From positions 1 to 64,000 of the forward strand of contig JAJEKV010000637.1 of NCBI GenBank assembly GCA_021234155.1: a stretch of DNA of 64,000 bases. The letters run 5' to 3'. The translations under genes were made by a program, and so were the position numbers. Under the pieces are notes generated by a model that was not told the DNA's origin, did not search any database, and was given only the letters and a program-made list of their open reading frames with translations. Position 1 is the first letter of the stretch, and each line of letters starts with the position of its first letter. The DNA comes from Isoetes taiwanensis (lineage: Eukaryota > Streptophyta > Lycopodiopsida > Isoetales > Isoetaceae). This document shows positions 56,913-64,000 of this stretch, piece after piece.

Positions 56913-57386
56913 TACATGTTAGTTTGAGACATGTTAGTTTTTCCATATAGTTCATTAAATAAAAGTGTGTCAAGATTGTTTCATTTACATTTTGATGCCA
57001 CTAAATTGTTTACAATTTCGTCCATAAGGAAAAAAAAAAACCCTCTTAACCAATGAAAAAAAACCCTCCAAGAAGAATCCCCCCGCCTCATACATTGGAA
57101 TTGCAAGTAGAAGGAAATTCATGGACAAAAAAAAGAAATACAACAGATATAATATAGAAAAGGCACTTATCAATATATAAGGAATAGGTGGATGGCACAT
57201 ATCCTCCACGAAGTGTTGCGTCTGGACAAAACGGAATATACCATGTGGTGTGAATGAAACAGATAAAGAGGAGTGATATGCGAGGACTTTATCTACGCCC
57301 AATTTGGGTTATCCAAAAAACAAATAGAAACTTAATATAGTTTCAATCAGGGAAAATTTTAAGGGACCTATAATTTTGTATAAGTA
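56913..57386. other. Spacer between MULE copy 2 and the right Helitron
   Basis: Contains GAAACTTAATATAGTTTC (57327), another unit of the GAAACTATAT.AGTTTC palindrome family seen at 39.5, 40.9 and 60.05 kb. No gene seen. Confidence 0.5.
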
Positions 57387-59268
57387 CTAGAAATGGAGCC
57401 CAACATTGCTGGACATAGCTAGGAACTATAAATGATACACTCTAGAGCAAATTGTTAAATTAATTTATGTTTTAAAATCACACAATTAAGAGGATTTGGC
57501 CATATTTTCAGTTTTCCTTCGTTATTTCTTTTTCCTTTTTCTTTTCCATGATTTTATTTTTCCCTTTTCCCTTTTCCCCTTTCCACCATTTACACTTCTA
57601 TTCTATTGCTACCATCTTCCTTTTCCCTTTTTTTTGTTTTCCCTTTCAATGTTTTCAGTTTTCTAATTTCACGTTCTCTTTTCTCTCATTTTTGTATGCC
57701 AGTTTCCTTTTTCCTCTTTCACCATTTCTCCACCTCTTTTTCCTTTTTTTCTTCCTTTTCTATTTTTCTATTCCCTGCTTTTCCCTTTGTCCTTTTGCTC
57801 TTCATTTTTGTTCCCCTCCCCTCCCATTCTTATTTTACCCTTATTCTCCTCCCCATTTTCCTTCCTCTTTTCTGTTTACCTTTTTTCTATTTTCCTTTTC
57901 TCTCCTCCCCTTCCTTCACTTCCCTTTCCTTTCCCCTTCCCTTTTCATTTTTCCCTTCCCCTCTCCTCTTTTTCGAGCTCTTTCTCTCTTTCAGTGTTTC
58001 CTATACCATTTTTCCCTTCTATTTCCCCCTCTTCCTCTTCCTCTTCCTTTTTCTTTTCTCTTTCCCTTTTCTCATATCCCTTTTTCCCACCTTTTTTTCT
58101 TCTCCTTTTTTCAGTGTCCTTTTTTCCTTTCCCTTTATTTTTGTGTCTTTTTTCCTTCTTTTTCCCGCTCCTTTGTTCTTTTCCCTTTCTTTTTTTCATA
58201 CCATCCCTTTTCTCCTTTCCTCACACTTTCCCCCTTTTGTTTTTTTCCCTTCTCTTTTTCCCCGTTTCCTCTTCCAGTTTTCACTATGCCCTTTTTCCTT
58301 CCCTTCCTCGCTTCCAACTCCCTTTTTCTTTTCCCTTTCGCTTACCCTTTTTCTCTTCCCTTTTTTTCGTGTCCTTTTTCCCTTCCTTTTTTCTCCTTTT
58401 CCCACCTTTTTCCTCATCCCCTTTTCCAGTGTCCCTTTGCGCTTTCTCGTCCTCCCCCTTTCTTTTCCCCACATTTTTTTTCTTCTCCTTTTTTCCAGTG
58501 CCCTTTTTCCTTTCCCTTTAATTTTATGCCTTTTTTTTCTTCCCTTTCCCCCTCCTTTATACTTTTCCCTTTCCTTTTTTCCGTACCTTCCCTTTTCCTC
58601 TTTCCTCACGCTTTTCCTCTTCCTTTTTTTTTTCCCCTTCTCTATTCCCCCATTCCCTCTTCTAGTTTTTTCTATGCCCCTTTTCCTTCCCTTTCTCGAT
58701 TCCCTCTATCCTTTTCTTTTCCTTTTCCCTTTCCCTTCTCCCCCCCATTTTCTCTTCCCCTTTCCCTTTTTCTCCTCTCCCCATCTTTTTCCTCTTCCCC
58801 TTTCCCAATGTCCCTTTTCGCTCCCTCATCCTCCCCCTTTCCCTTTCCCTTTTCCATTCATTTTCCCTTTTCTTTTTCCTTTTCCTTCCCTTCTCTCGAC
58901 CCTTTCCTTCATCACCCTTTTTTCCCTTCCCTTTTACTCATGTCCTCACCCTTTCCATCCTCTCCTTTTCATAGTGTCTTTTTTTCTTTTTCTTTTTTCC
59001 CTTTCTTTTCTTTTCCCTTTTTTCGTGCTCTTTTCCCTTTCCTTTTCCCTTTTCTTTCTTTCCCTTTTACTCGTGCTTTTTTACCTTTCACTTGGCCCTT
59101 TTCTCCTCCCTTTTCCTTTTCCCTTTCCTCCTTAGAGATTATTGCATGGCCAATCACGGTGGTGGGAAGTCGTGCGATAAATCTCGGCCTACGGATGCAA
59201 TCAGATGATCTCAACCATCCAAATTAGGGTTTGTTTCATGACATACGCTAAAACTTTATAATATAAGA
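57387..59268 (-). mobile_element. Non-autonomous Helitron carrying a 1.6-kb polypurine tract (minus strand)
   Basis: On the minus strand it starts A|TCTTATATTATAAAG (59268 inward), continues AAACCCTAATTTGGATGG and AGGCCGAGATTTATCGCAC, runs through the polypurine tract, and ends GTCCAGCAATGTTGGGC (imperfect hairpin), TCCATTT, CTAG|T at 57387. 5' TC after A, 3' hairpin plus CTAG before T, and no target duplication are the Helitron rules. Both ends match the copy at 39768-40895, in opposite orientation. No Rep/helicase gene is carried; mobility would depend on an autonomous relative. Confidence 0.7.
57530..59130 (-). repeat. Polypyrimidine (plus) / polypurine (minus) tract, 1.6 kb, with a ~380-bp internal repeat
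   Basis: Almost pure C/T on the plus strand. Rare landmark words repeat at a fixed distance: CAGTGTCC (58112) and CAGTGCCC (58496); CCAGTGTCCC (58426) and CAATGTCCC (58806); ACTATGCCC (58280) and TCTATGCCCC (58669). A duplication of about 380-388 bp explains why this tract is longer than its sister at 39.9 kb. Confidence 0.9.
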
Positions 59269-60449
59269 TAAGATAATGAATTGGCTATTCCTTGTAAAAT
59301 ATGCGCCCAAAAGTGTAGCCTAAACTGGCCATTTTTCCTATTTTTTTCTAATCTGGCTACAACCCAATTGGCGATGTTTGAACCAAATATCTAATAATTT
59401 GTAGCTCAAATGACAATTTTTAGCTAGATTCTTATTAAATATAGAGCTACTTACTCGAACATAAAGAATTCGCTACCCTATATAAATGTATTTAAGTTAC
59501 ATGTATGAATTTGAATTCATACCACATGTATTTCAATAATGCACATATTGCTGGTAGGGAGAATCAGAAATCGGATGCCGGAGTCTTCGTAAAAAGGATT
59601 GAAAAGTGCCTCGACATTTGATTTTCCAAAAGAGCGGGATCATTCTTAGTTGGCAGATATATTTAGGAATAAAAATTTCTAATAATGTTAGCCCCCATAA
59701 GTGACAAATTTATGAGGGGGTCTCTTAATGAGTTAAGATTTGGCGAACTTAAGGCATTACAGGATTTGGCCAAGTGGCCTAAATGGCCATTCCATAAGCA
59801 TATCTAGTCCTCACTTGGGACTAAATTGGCCCCAGAGTCAATACCACTCCAATGAGCAAATATCTAATTGGCCATTCTAATGTCGTAATATGCAATAAAG
59901 TGACACGAAATGGCGAATCTGCAGGTAGTCCGTGGCATCCTACTCAAGCCGTTCGTCTCATTTTGCCTGAACCTGTAATTTGTGGCCAAATGGCCCGCCG
60001 GGGCCACTAAAATTTTCGCTGGTTTCAATTTGAAAACTATATTTAGTTTCCCAGGAAACTATATTCAGTTTCCTGGAACTATTTTCAGTTTCTCTTCGAG
60101 TCTTTCTATCATGTCTTTTTCGTTGAATTTGCAATGATTTCAGTTGCAATGATTTCAAGTTTGTGTATGTATGCTTCCATATCTGCAGCAAATCTAATCC
60201 GTATACAAACATTCTTTTCCATTTAATGCACCAATTTTTTCAAACCAATTTTTTCAATCCAAATTTGCAATCCGGCAAGAATTTGAACCTAAATTATGAG
60301 GGCAAAGATTTTGAGCGCATGACGGTGTCGCCTTGATCTGGTATGTTGATTCTTGTTCTTGTTGATTGTAGATTTGATTCTTTGATTGTTGATTCTCACA
60401 AATCTATTCCTCCTCCCCATCAATCCGACCATTTTCTTGCTTCAAATGC
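59269..60449. other. No recognisable gene
   Basis: TTGGCC/GGCCATT words recur (59327, 59768, 59788, 59872, 59982). At 60040-60095 three GAAACTATAT..AGTTTCC palindromes lie in a row, the same family as at 39.5 and 40.9 kb. Confidence 0.5.
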
Positions 60450-60534
60450 TTGATTCATGGTTCTGCATTCTTCCATAGCCTCAAATTAAAAAACCCAGCG
60501 AGAAATATTTCTCGCGATTCCTTCATTTCCATTT

Positions 60535-61243
60535 TTGAATCCCCATTTTGCCTCTTCAAAATTGGAGATGAATCTATTAGAGCAATCCGGCTATGGCTAT
60601 CAATCCCCTGCCTTCAAGCTTCCGCTAAGGGCAGAGCATATAATGGCGAGATATTGCCCAATAGCACCGAAGCCTGTGATTCCCAAGAAAGAAAAAGGAG
60701 CTATGTCTTCGCCGAATGCAGGATTGAGAAAAAATTTGTCAAAAAAAAAATTCTGGAGCAAATTTATGGATGCCTGGAGCCGGATTTGCCGTAAAAAGCT
60801 ATGGCGAAGGGCAAGAATCAGAGACAAGAACTGATGTAGTTACTCTGCCCCTTCTTCCCGAAACTCCTTCCAATTCTCCTTGCCAATCTTCAATAACGTC
60901 ATGCTCCTCAGAAGGAAGCTCCAGAGATATAGAGGACGAAGATGAAGAATCATTAATTCGGTTGTGCTTATCGGCAGGAAGATCTTACGAGCCCAGAAAA
61001 GAAGCAAAAGAGGTACGCCGGAATGTATGTTTTTTTTATAGAAGTCCTAGCTCAAACAGTTCTGGTGATTCTGTAACCATGGAAACTCTTGAAAAAGCTT
61101 ACCTTTCTTCTCCAGATCCAATTTTGCTTACGGACGAGCAAAATTGCAAGGTACAAGGGAGTGTAGAGTATGCAGCAGTGTTGCTTAACCAGAGGAGAAG
61201 GAATGTATTCTGCAGAGGTAGCGAAATGAGGAAGCATTTATAG
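60535..61243 (+). pseudogene. Serine-rich plant protein with YCPIAPKP motif, frameshifted
   Basis: The first frame (60535-60834) reads FKLPLRAEHIMARYCPIAPK, then a basic segment KKKFWSKFMDAWSRICRKKL. The second (60770-61243) continues with DVVTLPLLPETPSNSPCQSS, an acidic stretch IEDEDEESLIRLCLSAGRSY and PSSNSSGDSVTME. Reading across a +1 shift near 60830 gives one continuous protein of about 235 residues, basic then serine/acidic, with no membrane segment. The composition and the TLPLLPE and PIAPKP words resemble a plant-specific regulatory protein, but I cannot name it. The shift may be a real mutation or a sequencing indel. Confidence 0.5.
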
Positions 61244-61347
61244 TGGAAACGAGGGAGAGGGCAGCGGGATTCTGAGCTGCCACCTTTTGGATCGAAGCTG
61301 CTGCTGCCTTTTGGATCAATCCAAAATCCGTCTCGCTGCCGTTTGTA

Positions 61348-61650
61348 TCAATCCAAAATCCGTCTCGTTGAATCCTTCAGTTCCAGAGTTCCAAAATCCT
61401 CTGTTCTAATCATAATGTGGCGGCCTTCAACTTCAACTTTACCAAACTGGCCATTTCTTATGAAAATTTCTTGATATTTTACTCTTGCAAGAACACTATC
61501 CACCGCGTGAATAATTGCTTCTTCAAGCGGTTCAATGGTAATTGGTTTAATGCTTCTAAGCTTAACACCAACATGTCGCGGAACTCCTGAATTCTTTTGC
61601 ACGACATGCATTATGCCGATAGGCCTTTTCTTCAGAGCATGAACCTCTCT
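61348..61650 (-). CDS. Short conserved-looking protein fragment, unrecognised
   Basis: The minus-strand frame reads REVHALKKRPIGIMHVVQ, then VKLRSIKPITIEPLEEAIIH, VDSVLARVKYQEIFIRNGQF and RHIMIRTEDFGTLELKDS. It is open from a stop near 61662 to 61348. The even spread of hydrophobic and charged residues suggests a folded domain, probably one exon of a larger gene or a gene fragment. It lies tail-to-tail with the YCPIAPKP gene, about 105 bp away. The family is not recognised. Confidence 0.4.
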   Translation of the reverse strand, partial: REVHALKKRPIGIMHVVQKNSGVPRHVGVKLRSIKPITIEPLEEAIIHAVDSVLARVKYQEIFIRNGQFGKVEVEGRHIMIRTEDFGTLELKDSTRRILD

Positions 61651-62139
61651 AGTTCAAATTGTACCACTTTTACGAGCTGGGTTACTAGTTTTCAGAAGGG
61701 AAACGATTCAGAAATCACCGTTGAGGTCGACTATGGGCTAGAGCGTGAATGGGCATTTCTGAAAAAGTACTGCAGGGATCTAAAATGCCAAAAACATTCC
61801 CAGTCTCGTCCCGATTTCAGTTTTGTTTCAAGGGATACCGGGTGCCTGAATCTCTAACCCCCTCACAATTTTGTATCAAAACTAGACTTAGTTATACCTT
61901 GAGAAATGCAATAATTCCTGGAATGCCCTTAGAAGATGAGAAATGCAAATATGTAGCACAATAACAGGGGGTTACTTTTAGATTTTTATACGTTTTTTCA
62001 CATGGTTTTTCTATGATTTCGTTGTTGTATTCGTTGAGGTGTACTAAATAGTATTTATAGAGTGCACCCTTTATGGGCGTTGATTTTGGTTGGAACAATC
62101 AAGGGTTGTTGTTTTTCTCTCACATGTGTTTGTGCATGA
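61651..62139. other. No recognisable gene
   Basis: A plus-strand frame at 61597-61857 overlaps the previous entry and is probably incidental. Nothing else seen. Confidence 0.4.
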
Positions 62140-62305
62140 ACACTGCGCATGTGTATGCATGTGCATATGCATGGTGCATGTGTGCATGTGCATGTTCATG
62201 TGCATGTGCATGTATATGCATGTGCATGTATTGTGCATGTGCAAGTGCAAGTGCATGTGCATGTGTGCATCGTGCATGTGTGCATATGCATGTGTACTTA
62301 CCCTC
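62140..62305. repeat. (GCATGT)n alternating purine-pyrimidine repeat
   Basis: About 165 bp of TGCATG and TGCATGTGTGCATG units, almost strictly alternating purine and pyrimidine, open in several frames on both strands as Cys/Met/His/Ala-rich nonsense. Prone to Z-DNA. It also holds many CATGCA (RY-type) motifs by composition. Confidence 0.95.
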
Positions 62306-62839
62306 TTGGATTCTTATTGAAGTGGATTTTACTACCACGAGATGGATTTTTTGCTCACACTTACAAAGGTATTTGTTTTTAATGTTTCTTGATTAGCATA
62401 ATGTTTTTTTTACAAGGTATTGGTTTTCGATTCTACAATGTAGTCTTTGCAAACCCCCTTTTGTTTCCTTCCTAAGATTTACTGCAGATTCAAGTTTAGG
62501 CCCTCTGTTTGCTTCCAACTCTTGGATATTCTTGGCTGCGGATTGTTCATAGCAACCCGGCCTTTAGCTTCAATCAACAAACGGATTCTTATGCACACAG
62601 GCCGGATTATTCCACGCCCTTTTTCCCATGTCACCTTGGTCGGTCAAGCGGTGGCCACAAGAATGCATTTATATTGTAGGTTTGGAACTTTAATCGAACC
62701 ATAAGGTGAATCATGCATTACCTTTAAGCTAGAGATGGAAGGTCGTATTTAATTAAAGTGGGACAAATCTCGAATTTTGGGACTCAGACTGAAAATGGGA
62801 CTCATAATGACAAATTTTTTACATTGAATTGTTATTAGA
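62306..62839. other. No recognisable gene
   Basis: A plus-strand frame at 62447-62704 is unrecognised. Confidence 0.4.
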
Positions 62840-63090
62840 TCGGGGGGGGGGGGGGAAGGGGAGAAGTTGGGGAGAAGTTGAGAGAAGTAATGGAAGGGGA
62901 TAAGTTAGAAGAAGGGGAGGGAGGAAGAGAAAAGGGGTTGAGAAGGGGGGGGGAGGGAGGAGAGGTGGCAAGGGAGGAGTGAGGGGGGAAAGTAGAGGGG
63001 GCAAGGGGGAGGTGAGTTGGAAGGGGGGTGAAAAGAGGGGCAAGTGGGAAGAGTTGGGGGGGAAGAGATGAAGGGGAAAGGAGAGGGAAA
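62840..63090 (+). repeat. G-rich polypurine tract
   Basis: About 250 bp of GGGGAGAAG, GGAAGGGG and G-runs up to 11 long. It is richer in G and has T at intervals (GTTG), unlike the A-rich Helitron tracts, and shows none of their ends. Many runs of four or more G give G-quadruplex potential. Confidence 0.9.
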
Positions 63091-63114
63091 ACCAAAATAA
63101 CTAAAGGGAATATA

Positions 63115-63212
63115 TCCCCTTGAGATTAAAAATGATAATATTAAAATATAATTAATAATTAATTTAATTAAATATAAAATACTTTAATTAATTTAATAAA
63201 AAAATATAAACC
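63115..63212. repeat. TTAATTAA-rich AT tract
   Basis: AATTAATAATTAATTTAATT and similar, essentially without G or C, directly after the G-rich tract. Confidence 0.8.
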
Positions 63213-63590
63213 GTGTTCTCGACTACTGAGTCGAGAATTGAAGAGTCTTTCCTCTGCAAAGCAATTGGACCTAACTCCTCCAAGCCGATATTCACTTAGA
63301 AAAAAGCTGGACAGTTCTCAGACACACTGCCCATCTGACGCATCCTTTTTCATGCTGACTCAAGCCGTTAAGGCATTTTTTATTTTATGCCATTCCTTTG
63401 TAACCGAGCTAGAGTAGACAAATGCATAATCTCTTTCTCAGCTCCAAGAGCTTCACCCATTCTGCAAAAAGCTTTCCGCCACATGCAGACCTTTGTTTTA
63501 TTTGAAGGTAGACCTATGCTACCCGGAATAAGGAAAAGACAATGCTACTTCAAAAAAGGCGAGGCCTGATTTGGAAGGCATTGAGAAAGC
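63213..63590. other. No recognisable gene
   Basis: Contains the small inverted pair TTCTCGACT/AGTCGAGAA (63213-63238). Frame 63387-63569 is unrecognised. Confidence 0.4.
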
Positions 63591-63990
63591 CTGATTTGAA
63601 TCGTGAGATTTGAGAAGGCCTTGAGTTTGAGAAAGCCTGATTTAAGAAGCAGGTTAAAAGGCATTGGCATGGATTAAACCCGGTTTAAGGCTTTGGAGGC
63701 AGGTTTAAGGCTTCGGCATAGATTTTGATAAATCGAGTCCGAGATTGATGTTCTCCTGCTGCACCAAAGCAGGGTTACGTCAAGCTTCTATTCAAATCTT
63801 GGCGTAAAACTTCACCACGGCTCGAGAAACCGCTTAGGAACCAAGATCGAAGCCACTGCTTAGATGCTATTCCTTGTGTCGAAGAAAAGGGTTTAAGGCT
63901 TTGGCACAGATTCAAGAAGTCGGTCTAAGGCTTTGGCACATATTGAAGAAGCCGATTTAAGGAGATTCAAGGTTATGAAGGCCCAAGATC
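63591..63990. repeat. Degenerate 32-bp repeats with (G)TTTAAGGCTTTGGCA
   Basis: GTTTAAGGCTTTGGCACAGA (63891), GTCTAAGGCTTTGGCACATA (63923) and ATTTAAGG (63955) are at exact 32-bp steps. Looser copies occur at 63685, 63706 and in the AAAGCCTGATTT words at 63585-63635. Confidence 0.75.
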
Positions 63991-64000
63991 CGCATTAATG

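Noticed and set aside
57548-59227. 559-codon plus-strand frame of Phe/Pro/Leu/Ser
   Set aside because: Same composition artefact in the 1.6-kb polypyrimidine tract; parallel frames of 509 and 244 codons overlap it.
39768-59268. A giant 20-kb element with long terminal inverted repeats
   Set aside because: Considered seriously, but each 'terminal repeat' has its own 3' CTAG end of Helitron type (and one a clear 5' TC), so two separate Helitrons is simpler. Kept only as an alternative.
62071-62396. His/Met/Cys/Ala-rich frames on both strands
   Set aside because: Translation of the GCATGT simple repeat in all frames.
62819-63095. Proline/leucine-rich minus-strand frames
   Set aside because: Product of the G-rich polypurine tract.

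Overview
This window is nuclear DNA from a land plant, most likely a fern. It holds spliced malectin-like receptor-kinase genes, a long PLS-type pentatricopeptide-repeat (PPR) gene of the kind that is very abundant in ferns and lycophytes, and RAE1, F-box and LRR remnants. These sit in a gene-poor, AT-rich background dominated by decayed transposons, tandem repeats and foldbacks. The fern assignment is an inference from protein style; the sequence has no organelle or bacterial character.

Layout. 0-2 kb: 5'-truncated LINE reverse-transcriptase fragment, then short tandem repeats. 2-9 kb: unrecognised small ORFs, tandem duplications, a Helitron-like 3' end (6.37 kb) and a non-LTR retroelement tail (7.1 kb). 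8.3-15.5 kb: five diverged copies of one unnamed repeat, and between 9.3 and 12.8 kb a segment bounded by 17-bp inverted repeats that contains a ~180-bp satellite with a GGGCGCCCGCCC core. 18.1-18.7 kb: long-armed foldback element. 19.9-21.3 kb (-): malectin-like ectodomain gene with no kinase. 23.7-26.7 kb (+): PPR gene; 27.2-27.5 kb (-): second PPR tail fragment. 29.1-34.3 kb (-): exon-skipped RAE1 (WD40 mRNA-export factor) relic. 35.8-36.5 kb (-): broken F-box gene. 36.9-39.4 kb (+): malectin-like receptor kinase with one in-frame stop.

39.7-59.3 kb is the most unusual part. Two non-autonomous Helitrons of one family lie in opposite orientations (39.77-40.90 and 57.39-59.27 kb), and each carries a huge polypurine tract (0.9 and 1.6 kb) on its own sense strand. 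Between them are two different decayed Mutator-like (MULE) transposase genes with SWIM zinc fingers (41.3-44.4 and 53.6-56.9 kb, +). Between those, on the opposite strand, is a multi-exon gene that joins a ParB/sulfiredoxin-like DGNHR module to a beta-class (motif IV before motif I) N6/N4 DNA methyltransferase (51.7-48.4 kb, -). I cannot name a plant family with that architecture, and it is the best candidate for something undescribed. 60-64 kb: a frameshifted serine-rich plant gene, a short conserved-looking ORF on the minus strand, and simple repeats.

The two malectin-like genes are paralogues and both appear to use a GC donor for intron 1. Almost every protein-coding locus here shows at least one stop or frameshift, so the window reads as a graveyard of gene and transposon copies with perhaps two or three functional loci (PPR, malectin-like ectodomain, possibly the ParB-methyltransferase gene).
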